Positions 48,646 through 60,009 of a stretch of DNA of 64,000 bases are shown piece after piece. This DNA comes from Scolanthus callimorphus (Eukaryota > Cnidaria > Anthozoa > Actiniaria > Edwardsiidae): contig CM066913.1 in the NCBI GenBank assembly GCA_033964015.1, positions 6,795,169 through 6,859,168 of the forward strand. The letters run 5' to 3'. The position numbers and the translations under genes were made by a program. The notes below the pieces were generated by a model. It saw nothing but the letters and a program-made list of their open reading frames with translations. It was not told the DNA's origin and ran no database searches. Numbering within the stretch: the stretch's first letter is position 1; each line of letters starts with the position of its first letter.

Positions 48646-49229
48646 AGAGCTGCTTCGAGAAAAGCACTTCTGCTCATGCCTGTATACTTGATACTAGACA
48701 ATCAGCGAAGGCCTTCGGATGCAAGAATGCGTGAGAATGACGGAAAATATAGACTCCTTACAAGGCGGATGGATTGCAAAAAGGAAAATTTAGAAGGAGG
48801 GTAGGTATCGTCCCATTGTCTTTCCTGCTTAGCTCCTTTTGCTTCGCCGAGAACTCGATCTCAGCCTGCACACTGAGTAGTTAATCCTTTAATCCTTACG
48901 CGAATTCCAAAAGGATTATTTTTATTCGTAAGGGGATATCCTTGGTAGCATCCTCTTTCTTCGATACACCCTAGTCTTTTGAGATCTTCCCTCAGTGCCT
49001 GACTTCAATCCAGAAATAGAGATTTGGGTGGGTAAATTTTAGAACTTGACCTGCTGCGTATTGTTACGACAGTTCCATAATCTTTAAAATCTTCATTTCA
49101 TTTCTGTGATGCTGGTACTGTTAGAATAGAGCAGATTTCGTTAGACTGCTTGCAGCCCTTTCTTTGGCGAACGTCCGTAAATCGAGAATTAAGTCCTAGT
49201 CCTACATTGTAGTTTGTTTGCGCGCTCGT

Positions 49230-49545
49230 ATTTCGTATGACTGTGAAAAGTACCGCAACAAAGTTGTTCCGCGACCGTGACCGTGCAGCGACTACGCGAT
49301 TTCATTCAGCGGCGTAGCCAGAAATTTCTGAAAGGGGGGGTCGGATACTGAAAACATGGGACGAAAATGATCAAATTTTCTCCAGCAAATACAGTAAATG
49401 TATGGGAAAATTTCCGAGAAAGGGGGGGCCCCGACCCCCCCTGGCTACGCCCCTGTTCATTGGCGATTTCATTCCATCTACAGCAGGCCAGGTTCCGTAC
49501 CGCCACCGCGACAGTACCGCGGCGCTTTTCACAGTCATGCGAAAT
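49230..49545. mobile_element. Outer MITE of a nested pair
   Basis: The ends ATTTCGTATGACTGTGAAAA and TTTTCACAGTCATGCGAAAT are inverted. The element is interrupted at 49307-49455 by another one. Confidence 0.7.
49307..49455. mobile_element. Inner hAT-like MITE with TTCATT duplication
   Basis: It starts CAGCGGCGTAGCCAG and ends CTGGCTACGCCCCTG, with TTCATT directly before and after. CAG/CTG ends are hAT-like, although hAT duplications are normally 8 bp. Confidence 0.8.
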
Positions 49546-50332
49546 CTGCTCTATCAGGAGTGACCGTAGCTGGCGGTGAAACGCAACCACAAACGCGTGA
49601 CGTCACGTCCTTCTGCACTGCATGGTTGTCTACACAGGAAGACCACCTTTTGTCACGAGCCAAAAAAGTCATGCGATACCACAGGGGGCCCAGTAAGAGC
49701 CTTTCGGTCTGAACATCAAGGGAACCGGTGCTATTATTCTCAGACATCTACGTAGGCGTAAGGCAACCACAGTGTATTATCGGTCTTTTAAAATGCCAAA
49801 CGCTGTTTTGCGCAATATTTTAAAGAATATTGTTTCTTGGGGGTGATAGCCTGAAGGCTCTCTAGAGCACCTGTTGCATGGATACGTTGCTATTTTTATC
49901 TTTCTTCTATATTTAGTAGCAGTTATTTTAGAGTCACTACACGACATCTGGTGTAGAAATGTCAGGTACCGTTACACCTGAAAGTAATACATTGCATTTA
50001 CGCAAAACGGGTGCGCATTTGGCGTAAATGTGCAAATTAGCGTGCCCCTTACTCGCCTTACTTCGTATAACATTGCGTGTTTATTTTGTGTATGAAGATA
50101 GGATGGGAAATTGTGGTTGTAATGAGTTTTAATGCCAAAGATTTCCGGTTGTAGCTATGACTTTGACTTCTGCTTTGCCGTGCAGAAGTTCTCTCTCCCC
50201 TTGCTGTTTTCCCAGACTTTCCATAACTGTATGAGTACGGTAAAAAGACTTGCCGCGACTTATCTTGTCAATGGGTAGAGAGCATCATGCGTGCGTTTTG
50301 CAGTGGGATTTTCTAGGAAAAATCCCACCAGT

Positions 50333-50522
50333 CAGGCCCGTAGCTCGCATTCTTGGAGGGGGGTTCGTTTTCCTCAGTTTAAAAAAAAAGCCTGTATAAA
50401 CCAAATTTATAGCATCTTGTCCTGTTTCCTACCTGTTTTGTGACCAAAAACCCGACTTTTCTGGCCCCAAGGGGTTCGTTCGAACGGGTTCGAACCCTTC
50501 GAACCCCCCTCCTACGGGCCTG
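50333..50522. mobile_element. hAT-like MITE with CAGGCCCGTAG ends
   Basis: It starts CAGGCCCGTAG and ends CTACGGGCCTG. The interior carries GGGGGGTTCG and CGAACCCCCC and a GTTCGAACGGGTTCGAACCC segment. A related copy lies at 63045-63208. Confidence 0.8.
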
Positions 50523-50549
50523 CCCACATTCGAATGATTAGTACAGAAT

Positions 50550-50930
50550 AATAATAATAATAATAATATACATTTATATAGCGCTTATACGACCGTTCTA
50601 AGCGCTTTACAACTAGAATGACATAAATAAAATGAAAAATTATAATATAGTTAAAACAAAATAAAAATAAGTAAAATCGTAACACTTAATAAAATAAAAA
50701 ATAAAAAGAGAAATGGCAATTACATGAAGTGTAAAATAATATATGGTAAAAACAGGGTAAAAATAAGTAAAAATCATAAAAAGCTAAGATAATACTAATT
50801 AAAATTGAGCCTAAAAAGATGAGTTTTCAGCTTAGATTTAAATTCTGCTATGCTCACCTGCATCCCTTACACTCGATGGGAGCTCATTCCAGAGCCTGGG
50901 TGCGTTTGTAGAAACCTGTGAAGTCTAGAG
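50550..50930 (+). repeat. SINE-like interspersed repeat with (AAT)n
   Basis: Begins with an AAT microsatellite followed by TATAGCGCTTATACGACCG and CTAAGCGCTTTACAA. An AT-rich stretch follows, then CATCCCTTACACTCGATGGG and AGCTCATTCCAGAGCCTGGG, a word pair common in repeats of marine invertebrates. The class is uncertain. Confidence 0.5.
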
Positions 50931-52044
50931 TATACCAAAGCGAAATAGATATTTTTACGGAGGAAAATAAAAGAGAGAAATGGCATTACGCGAGCCGTAA
51001 CGCTGTCGAGCAACAACAAAGTACCCAGAGAAAGTTTTGACTCCCTCCCGAGAGTCTCCTTGTGATTATGATGAAATTATTTGACTAGGAATTCACATCT
51101 GTCCATTACAACGAAATCTTCAGGAAACAGCCGAAGACCATCATGTTTTTATTTATGTCTGTATCAGTCTACGGAGAAATTAATTTTACGGTGAACACAC
51201 AAATGTGAAAGCAATTACTGACAATTTACTGACCTTCGTTCGTGACATTTTCCTGTCGTTCATAATTAACATACGATTTATCATTAAGAAAACAAAAACA
51301 ACACATAAAAATATTTCAATTATATCTGTATTATCAAAATAAAAATAAATTAAACTAAGTGTTAATCTAATATGATATTAATGATTAAGGAGTGTCCATG
51401 TATTATTTCATAACTCCTGTCATATCCGAAAGCAAGACAGTATACGTTCTCGTTTCACTTTGCACGCGGTCCCACAAAATCACGACCTAAGTTCTAGTGA
51501 GGTATTCCATAGAATTGGCCCTAGGGTTCGGATTGGAACGTAAAAGATTTGAATTTAACCTTTATGTCTTCTGTCATGCCGAGTTCTTTTCTTTCTCTCT
51601 GCTAACACCTTGGGCAATAATTGCTCTCTATTTTTCTAGTGTTCTAACACAATAACCTTCCATTGAACACAGCAATCTTCTTATTTCTCCGCAACGAAGC
51701 GCATAATCACACGTGATAGTATGAAACCTTACCATAACCTATAATTATATAATCATTAATTTTCCAGTACTGCATATGATTTTTATGGTAGAAATATGTA
51801 CAAAATCCAGGCTCTCGATGAAATTTTCCCTGCAAAAGGGCCAGTCAGTTTTAATTTACATCTCCAGGACAGAATGGTATGGCATATTTGCCAACTCTTT
51901 GGTACAGTTCTTTTCTTTCGCATTCGTATTTCCGTCTTAACCGTCTGTAAACTCATCAAACGCGCCAGAAATAGGCTACATAACGAATAGTCACTAGTAC
52001 TGTACAAACCAAAGAAGAACAGTGTTTCCTTGCATGGCAGGAAA

Positions 52045-52476
52045 CTAAAGTTCAGTAGAGCAAAGTGTTGTTGTATAGGTGCCATCAACGACTTCAGTTT
52101 CGTTTAGTTCAGTCAGTGAGTGCGCTTTTCGCGTCGTAGCGGCGACTTGTCCATCGCTTGGGGTTTTCCGGCGAGGTAGCGTCGCCAAAGAGTTTCTGCG
52201 TCTTTCACGTGCTCTGTTCGCAACAAGAGCCAACATTTCTTGTTCCTCCTTGATTCCACTATTTGCTTCGAGGCTGGAGAACGAGATGGCGCTTCCACTG
52301 GAAGCGCTACTCGAGGAAGAGTTCCTCTTAGACCGCGCGGCAAAACATAACGAAGACGACGACATTTCGGAGCAAGAATTTAAACGGATTCGGGTTTGAG
52401 CATCCTTTGGCGCAAAAGTAGAGGGCACTGAATATGAAGCTCGCACTGCTTCGTGCAAATTTTCTCCAGCCTTCAT
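52045..52476 (-). CDS. Single-exon gene of the C-terminal LCST(D/E)L family, member 2 (143 aa)
   Basis: An intact ORF starts at the ATG at 52476; a stop lies just upstream, so a longer form is only possible through a TTG. It is Ser-rich in the first half (RSKRNSSSSSASSGSAISF) and basic in the second half (RARERRRNSLATLPRRKTP), and it ends GTYTTTLCSTEL. The segment NSLATLPRRKT aligns with NSLGELPRRSKT of the 60-kb member, and TTRKAHSLTEL with that member's LRRHHSYS region. A TATAAAAAG box sits at 52525-52533, about 50-57 bp before the ATG, consistent with a short 5' UTR and no intron. The composition predicts an intrinsically disordered, phosphorylated protein; its function is unknown. Confidence 0.72.
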   Translation of the reverse strand: MKAGENLHEAVRASYSVPSTFAPKDAQTRIRLNSCSEMSSSSLCFAARSKRNSSSSSASSGSAISFSSLEANSGIKEEQEMLALVANRARERRRNSLATLPRRKTPSDGQVAATTRKAHSLTELNETEVVDGTYTTTLCSTEL

Positions 52477-52524
52477 AATCGACGCAATTCCGAGAACACC
52501 TTCCAAGGCAAATGATCAGGCTCA

Positions 52525-52533
52525 CTTTTTATA
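52525..52533 (-). promoter_or_regulatory. TATA box upstream of family member 2
   Basis: TATAAAAAG on the minus strand, about 49-57 bp before the ATG at 52476. This spacing leaves only a short 5' UTR and argues against an upstream coding exon. Confidence 0.55.
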
Positions 52534-52536
52534 AAT

Positions 52537-54742
52537 TAATAATACGCCCTCGAAGCCCTTGAAAAACCACTTGACTTTGTGGACTTTCTTAATTAATCTC
52601 GAAACTCTACTGAATAGTAATATTTCCTCTCTGCCATTGTATATGCGTATTGAGTGTTACTTGTTGTATAATAGCATGCAGCCGTTTGATATTGTTCTCT
52701 CGTGCCATCCGTTACGAGTTGTTTCCTGTTCTTGGGTCATGCCATGTTGTGATGATACAAAGTTTGCCTGTATCGGTATGCAGCTAGTTGTCCTCTCTCA
52801 TCCTGCATAATTACTCCCTAGTAAGCTTAAAGCTATAATCGCTTCTAAATAAAGCTCTATTGTTGCGGTTGACAGTAATACTGTTCAAAGCCGATACATT
52901 TCCACCCTCGAGCGCAAACATTGGTCTCATCAACTCCAGAGTTGAGCTCAGGGGCCAATGAGCTTCGTGATTCATATCTTTATTAGATCAAGCACTTAGC
53001 GGGAACGCTGCTATGAAGCGCATAGGGCAATAAACGTTCGCTCAGACAGCTATGTCTGTAATAATAACAGATGACTTGTTAACCTTGAGCGCCTAGCTAA
53101 TAGAAAAACTTTGATATTCACAAAAACAAGGACGGTATTAGTTTTTGATTGGCCGTCTTTGATGGAAGTTAATGCTAAGATTGACGCTGTTCAAACAGAA
53201 CTCATTGGACGCGAAGGAAATGTCAGGTTTGGATGAAGGCAGAACAAGTTTAAAAGTTGACTGCTATGGTAATGTTAGGTTATAAGCTTACACAGTGGGC
53301 CCTGCTCATAGACGTCATACACGCGATGCTCATTGTTTTGACTATGTAGGAAAAATGCAATGAATTTATTCTGCATTCGGTATTTCGTTTTATGACATCG
53401 TGTCACAAATTAACTGCAACTTTAACGGCTGAAGTGTTGATCAAGATATTGATAGACTTAGAGCAGCTCTGCACACTGACCGGGTCTGAATGATAAAATA
53501 TTTGGAATAGCTTGATATTTTTCTTGACCTCACGGTTGCCATGACGATGACACTAACAATAACCCAGTGTTTTTTATACCATAAATGGATTCAAACACTC
53601 GAGCACTCTAGGAACAAAAACGAGAACATGAGAAAATGAAGTGATCAGAAAAGCGCCAACCGATACTTAGTGCATTTAACAGCTATAAGGCAATACTTGC
53701 ACCATGAATCAAGCAATGCCTTTGAAAGTAACACACACGTAATTACCCGTCATGCCTCAATTTCTGTGTGGGTTCGCAGTGGACTGTGGGTCGGGGTAGA
53801 GGACTGTATTCTCAAAAGCTGCCGTGTTTCCTGTCAGTCAATTGTCAGGCGCACATATAGTAGGCTTGTCGCGAGTGTATAGGCTTTTCGCCGGATATTG
53901 CAGCCATGCCTCTGGTTGCTAAGGTGAGACGTGCTAATTGAATTTTTCTCCACAAGACAGACCCTTCAAGTCTCCCCAAGACAAAACCCTGAAGACAATT
54001 ATCAAAGAAAAACAAGGAATAAATGCTAGAGAAAAGAAAATATATATTGTCGTTTCACACACGTTTATAAAACATATGGTTGTTTTTACTGTAAACTTTC
54101 GTGAAGAGCGGCTTATAATTACAGTATCAGAGGTATCACATGGTATCACATGGTATCACATGGTGAAATAGTTGTTAATAACTGGATTACTCATTACGGA
54201 ACTAACAATGCTATAAGTACTGGTAGTAACAATGGTTGCGCTTCTTGTTAAAAACAACACTCATCCAGTGAGCTTTTAGCTTGGCAGTGTTATGAAGTAT
54301 ATTTCATCTTCTAAGGGACCAGAGGGTTTTAATTGAGTAAATACAGAAACATATAACTTAGTTGAAACATGTAACGGTGAACCAAGCTTCGGATTATTCG
54401 TATCTAGTTTATGACCATATTTGGTCAAAAATGAACTCTCGACTACTAACCCAAGGAGGTTTCTTTGCATAATATTTCATTTTTCGCTTAAATAAAGTAG
54501 AGCAACAGTGGAAAGTGATAATATACTAACATTTAACATGTTGAAGTCTTTCAACAACATTATTTTCAAAATCAGTTCAATTGTATATTCTGCGAATATT
54601 CCGCAGCTTGGCACTAAAGCAATGTATGTGTGTTACACGTTTCAACTCACTTATATGTTTCTGGTAAATATGCATTGGCGAAACGAAAAGCTCAAACTGA
54701 CAGCTGTTCATTTTGCATAGCGCAGCCGGAAACATTCTCGAA
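52537..54742. other. Intergenic, no gene supported
   Basis: Spacer between family members 2 and 3. It holds a short triplicated word (TGGTATCACA) at about 54137-54166 and no convincing coding frame. Confidence 0.5.
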
Positions 54743-54931
54743 CCCAGAGCTCCCCGCGTCTGCTCCCGGGGAGGCTCTGGGGACATCCATTTAAAGGCAT
54801 TCGCTGATTGGCTGATTTGGGGCATGCGCAGAACGTTGTTTCTCTCCACGGCTCTGTATCAACTCTGGCGCATCCGTCAGTGGCTGTCACCAGAGCCTCT
54901 CCCGTGAGGAGACGAGCCGGGGAGCTCTGGG
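54743..54931. mobile_element. MITE with CCCAGAGCTCCCCG ends
   Basis: Inverted ends of about 45 bp: CCCAGAGCTCCCCG at the left and CGGGGAGCTCTGGG at the right, with GGGAGGCTCTGG/CCAGAGCCTCTCC next. A diverged relative or fragment (CTGTCACCAGAGCCTCCCTT) follows at about 54960-55105. Confidence 0.85.
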
Positions 54932-55465
54932 TAAAAGGATGAGTTGGAAATCGCAAAATGAATGGGATGCGTTATTACGCATGCGCAAGGGAGCGCACCT
55001 TCGCTGATTGGACGCGTCATTCTCTGATACGCATGCGTCAGCAGCTGTCACCAGAGCCTCCCTTGCGGGGTCAGAGGAGCGTGGAGGCTCTTGGGACGAG
55101 ATGGAATGCTGTGGTCGTGATAAATTTGCACTACTTGTGACAAACACGGCATTAACCAGGATCAAAAATCAGACAGTTTAAAGTACTAAGTGTCTACACT
55201 TCAAAGCCAGTAGAGAATACTCGCGTACTCAGCTTCAGCGCTAGAGGCACGATATTATCAGGTCAGTCAGGAATGCTTTTAGAAATAATACAAAAGAAGT
55301 TGTGAAAAATTCCTTTCAAGGGAAGTTTTCCGGAGAAGGGTCATCGAGGGCTTTATACAAACAACTAGAAGAACAAAAGTAAAAGTCTGCTTTTTCTGGT
55401 TGTTTTCCTTTCACGCTGCGGTGAACGGAAATTAATTTCTTCAGAGCAAAGGGAATGGGTATGAT

Positions 55466-55471
55466 TATAAG
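55466..55471 (+). promoter_or_regulatory. TATA-like box upstream of family member 3
   Basis: TATAAG, 34-39 bp before the ATG at 55505. It is weaker than the canonical TATAAA, but its position matches the other members. Confidence 0.45.
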
Positions 55472-55504
55472 CGTCCATTTTGGCAGCCAGTTATCGGGCA
55501 CAAT

Positions 55505-56086
55505 ATGGCGTGTGAGTGCATTTCCTGTCCAGAGTGTTTAAGGAGCATGGAACATGCTACAAAGGATTTTCATCCGAGCATAAAAGAACGCGCGCGTGAA
55601 AATATAGGTTCAGCTTTCCATCGCTTTGGAAGAAGACTTAGCAAGCTGGGGCATCAGCTTCATAGAGTGAGTTTCGAAGATCATTCTCGGGACGCAAGCA
55701 GTGTTGAGGAGACGAATAAGGATTTGCAGGAGATTAAGCCTGGTACAACTGATAATAATAATAGTTCAACTTCCAAGGAAGACAGAACTGAAGGTTTAAA
55801 CACGACACACAAAGAGGAGGAAGACTTAAAGCCCCAAAGACTTCGCCGAAGTAGCTCTCACTCGATAATAATGCAGCAAGAAATAGAACGCGCAAGAGCA
55901 ATGTCTGTGGACTGTGGTAGCGTAAGGCCTAGGAGGCCCAAAACACATGTGAACAGGTCTAAATCGTTTGCTGGAAACGGTACACGGAAACTGGTAATAA
56001 TAGAAAATAAGTTATTCTACGAGGAGGAAGATACTGAACTCGTAAATGGGTTTCTAACTACGACACTATGTTCTACAGATTTATAG
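55505..56086 (+). CDS. Single-exon gene of the C-terminal LCST(D/E)L family, member 3 (193 aa)
   Basis: The only plus-strand member. It starts at the ATG at 55505 and ends at the TAG at 56084-56086. The N-terminus has four cysteines in 10 residues (CECISCPECL). A predicted amphipathic helix (ARENIGSAFHRFGRRLSKLG) follows, then a Thr/Asn/Asp-rich linker. Basic kinase-like sites come next (LRRSSSHSI, RSKSFAGNG), and the end is VNGFLTTTLCSTDL. A TATAAG box at 55466-55471 lies about 35-40 bp before the ATG. The middle contains ERARAMS and RPRRPKT, reminiscent of ERRRNS and LPRRKT in the 52-kb member. No enzyme motif is visible. Confidence 0.75.
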   Translation: MACECISCPECLRSMEHATKDFHPSIKERARENIGSAFHRFGRRLSKLGHQLHRVSFEDHSRDASSVEETNKDLQEIKPGTTDNNNSSTSKEDRTEGLNTTHKEEEDLKPQRLRRSSSHSIIMQQEIERARAMSVDCGSVRPRRPKTHVNRSKSFAGNGTRKLVIIENKLFYEEEDTELVNGFLTTTLCSTDL

Positions 56087-57142
56087 TGGATAGCCTGCGG
56101 GGAACTGCCTCAAGGGCTGGGCGAGGAAAGCAGCTCTATACATGCTTCATCGGGTCTGATATTCTTCCCTATACTCTTATCTTTAGCGGATTGCTGTGTT
56201 GTTTTCTTACGTAAAGACGATGAAATGGCCTTTCCGTGGCGGAACGTATCAATGGGAAACACTTAATTCAGATGAAATTTGCCTCGGTCATCGTCCAGGA
56301 TGATCAGCTTTGGTTTTCAATGTGTATCATCAAGTCGCGCCTTAACTCTACAAATTCTTACTAGCTGGGATTATGGAGTTAAGTTGGTTTTATCTCCTGT
56401 TAATTCTTCTTAAACAATATCCCAGCTAACAATTGAGCTGAATACATAAAGGGCACCCAACTGATGATCGCGCGTTTGGATAAAGGGAACGGCATAAAAT
56501 TGCACTTGACTTGATCACAAGGTAAACAAACAAACTGTAGTAAAACTCATCACGTATTTACACTTTATTATAATAGTTTGGTGCAATTAAGAAGTGTAAT
56601 TAGAAAATGACTTAATAATACATTAATTTCAGTCAATTAATCTGTTTTTGTTCTACACATTCTAAAACATTTAGCTTGTCTTATTTGAATTTGTTTGCTC
56701 AACGCAAACGAAAATGTTTTGACAACCAGCTCAGGCGATAGGTTGAATGTTTTAAAAACAGTAAGAAGTGTATTTAGAGTTTTCAACGACAAATTCGTAT
56801 TTCCGTTTCTCTTTTTGTTCGATTTTAGATGGACTTGAAGACCCCGTCTTTCATGCCAATAATAACATCCGCGTATTACAGGATTTCACGAGAAATGCGC
56901 GCCAGACAACTAGCGGGAAATAGTTAAAGCATTGCGCGCATTTGCTCACTTGTCTGTATAAAAGTCTTATAAATCAAACACAGAGGGAAATCCATAAGTA
57001 TCACAGGGAATTTCTGCAGAAACCATGCCATGGGAAAAGCTGAATTTCCCATGGTGAAACCATGTGAAATGTGCGGATTACCCATGCCTATCCATAACAC
57101 TTGGGAAATACAGCTTTTCTTCTGCTTCCTGCAGGGGTTTCT

Positions 57143-57625
57143 GTACACATTCCCTGAGATGACAAAAACGAAGTGCAAGAGAACTTGCAAAGTTTGTACT
57201 GACAGCATGCATGCATGAGAATTCTTATTTGCCTAGGTTTGGAGCCACAGCAAGTAAAAAGCAATATAGTTTACGGAGAATGTCATATTTGTGTTTTACT
57301 TTCGTACACATTCCCCGAGATGACAAAAACGAAGTGCAAGAGAACTTGCAAAGTTTGTACTGACAGCATGCATGCATGAGAATTCTTATTTGGCTAGGTT
57401 TGGAGCCACAGCAAGAAAAAAGCAATATAGTTTACGGAGAATGTCATACTTGTGTTTTACTTTCGTACACATTCCCTGAGATGACAAAAACGAAGTGCAA
57501 GAGAACTTGCAAAGTTTGTACTGACAGCATGCATGCATGAGAATTCTTATTTGCCTAGGTTTGGAGCCACAGCAATTAAAAAGCAATATAGTTTACGGAG
57601 AATGTCATATTTGTGTTTTACTTTC
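57143..57625. repeat. Three perfect-length copies of a 161-bp tandem repeat
   Basis: Copies start at 57143, 57304 and 57465 with GTACACATTCCC(T/C)GAGATG. They include the word GACAGCATGCATGCATGAGA. They differ at only a few positions. The mirrored minus-strand ORFs of 66 residues are repeat artefacts, since 161 is not a multiple of three. Confidence 0.95.
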
Positions 57626-57719
57626 CATTGAAAGTGCAGGGTGGCACTTGGCGGACGTACGCCGAGATCTCATCCAGTCAGTGAATGGCAACCTTCCTCG
57701 ATCTGTTCTTTTGGACATG

Positions 57720-57875
57720 AGCCTGCGAGCCGGTTCTCCAGTGGGTTTTTCGGATATTTGATTTTTTTGGCGCGCGGGATTCCTGTGTCGCGGGAAAAAA
57801 TTCCGACACAGGAATCCCGCGCGCCAAAAAAATCAAATATCCCGAAAAACTCACTGGAGAACCGGCTCGCAGGCT
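57720..57875. mobile_element. Near-perfect hairpin MITE
   Basis: Arms of about 70 bp start AGCCTGCGAGCCGGTTCTCC and end with the exact complement, around a loop containing CGCGGGAAAAAATTCC. It folds almost fully on itself. Confidence 0.9.
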
Positions 57876-59151
57876 ATTTGGAGTTTGCACGTCCTGGCAT
57901 ATGGTTAGACTTAACCACAAATTGAATCTTATTATGCCAAGAGGCCATTACCAAGAGTAGGAATCTTCGTTGTCCCATAAGCGTGAGAAAGTGTCTATTT
58001 TTAGTAACATATTTTGATTGTTTTTATGTGTTTGTATGCTTGCTTGGTTTCCCGCTAGCCGGCCGGAGGCTAAAAACATAACAAGCAGCTATTGTTGCAT
58101 TTCACCGGTATGGCTTGGGGATTGACGTACACTACGTATAGCAGTACCGTACAAGTTGGTTCACTGCAAGTCTCTGTTCAATTTTATGCGAAAATTTGTT
58201 TCTTAATTAAATAGACACGCCGATGGAGATGGACGAAGTATTATCATTCCCTTAGTAACGGACTCTTGTTGAGCTAAAATATTATATGCACTTGATAACT
58301 ACTCTCGAGGGAAACAGTGAGTTTTGTTTTCCCGAGAATCTCGATGTTTGCCGAGACGAAGTCGAGCTTGGCATGAAGCACGCAAATAGTATATGGCCCT
58401 AAATTCACAAGTTCGATATGATCGATATGCATGCTTGGACGTTCTCGGGATGAGCCATCTTAACCGGCCTTGCGACGGCTTGCCCGCATATTATGGATTG
58501 ATCTCAGCATTTCGTGATCTACAAATTATATCCTCTACTATGGACAACCCCAGCGCTGATCAGAGATTTTTCCTCAAAAGGGCGCGACCTTTCGCCGCAG
58601 GCTGACCCAGAGGGTTTAAATGGGCCAAAGCATCCTTGCTTTGTTTTTGTTCACATGATTCATTTCATCACAAACTCTGAACTAATGCAAAGGATCTCTA
58701 CTTAACCAGAGTTTCCCTGTCGTTTATACAGTAAAATGCGTTTAACTGACAAAAAAATAAAGGTATATTTCGGTATCGAAAATGATGCCGAAGGATTGTA
58801 TTATCTGCGAGTGAGTCGGCCCCTTTGATGTCATTTTGTATCCATTTGAGACGGATAGTAAATATCTAGTCTACTCTATTTAATCGATTGATCACTCAAG
58901 AGTGTCCTGCCTCTGAACCCTTGGGCTAACAACGATTCATCGTGCTTCAAGCAGCATGATCTTCTTTCCTTTCAAGTTATCATCAGGATTAATTTCTTTA
59001 AGCCACAAGTTTACCGTGCACTGATATATGCCACTGCGTCACCTTAATTTCGTCTTTTTTACCTCGGGTGTGCTAACATCATGGCACAGTTTCAAGCATT
59101 AACAAAAATCCTGAGTTGGATGGAATGAGTAAAATCTGACTTAGAATCGTA
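57876..59151. other. Intergenic, no gene supported
   Basis: Only short chance ORFs between the 57.7-kb hairpin and the 59.2-kb MITE. Confidence 0.5.
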
Positions 59152-59403
59152 TCTAAGGCCCCCTTTTCAAACGTCGATCTTTTGCCGCGTCGAATCCAAT
59201 TCAGTCGACTGGTTTTCTCCATTTCATAACCAAAGGAAGAATAAACAAGACCAACAAACTTTACATTCCTTTTTGATCTGCTATAGTTCACCTAGATTTT
59301 CCTTTTGCACTAGACAAAATTGTCCTCTAAGCTCCCAAATGAAATTTCTAATAATTGGATTCGACGCCGCGGCAAAAGTTCGACGTCTGAAACTGGCTTA
59401 AGG
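59152..59403. mobile_element. MITE with CTAAGGCCCCC-type ends
   Basis: The left end contains ACGTCGATCTTTTGCCGCGT and CGAATCCAATT. The right end contains AATTGGATTCGACG, then CCGCGGCAAAAGTTCGACGT in inverted order. Confidence 0.7.
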
Positions 59404-60009
59404 CCAGGAATTGTTCAACTAGCGTAATGAAAAGCCGGTTCCTGCAAGCCAGCTACTGTGAGTTTATTCTCTCACAAGAATCACAAAACTTTTCTGAATA
59501 AACTAATAAGACCCTCAACCAGCAGACGCATCGTAGCTGAGCTACAAAGGAAGATGGGTCTTCCTTTGTATACGGCTCTAGTTTACAGATTCATACTCGT
59601 TAATTTATTGATATTAAAAGTTTCGACATTTAGTGTATGCTTTTGTATCTATGTAAGCACAATAATATAATTACATCATGGATCTTAGAAGCACCTTGCT
59701 TCTGCACGAACATTAAATAATAGTCAATCTGAGTCAATCGTACTAAATGAGACTATCTGTTTTGTATAGCAAAGTAAAACCGTCAAACATTACGTTTTTC
59801 GAACATACACCAACTGAGAAGAGTGATAATCTCGAACGACATCCTTTCATAAATGAAACAACTGCTCTGAAGACTCTGAACAGAAACTTCTTCGGGCTGA
59901 AGAATTTGTGTGAATGAATTGTTGCATCTTTCCTCGGCAAACAGCTCCATTTAGAAGGCGGTCTTGAGCTAAAACCGCCTGAGCTATAAGCCCTCATCCT
60001 TATATTTAA

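Noticed and set aside
57225..57586. Two nearly identical 66-residue minus-strand ORFs
   Set aside because: Produced by the 161-bp tandem repeat; the unit length is not a multiple of three.
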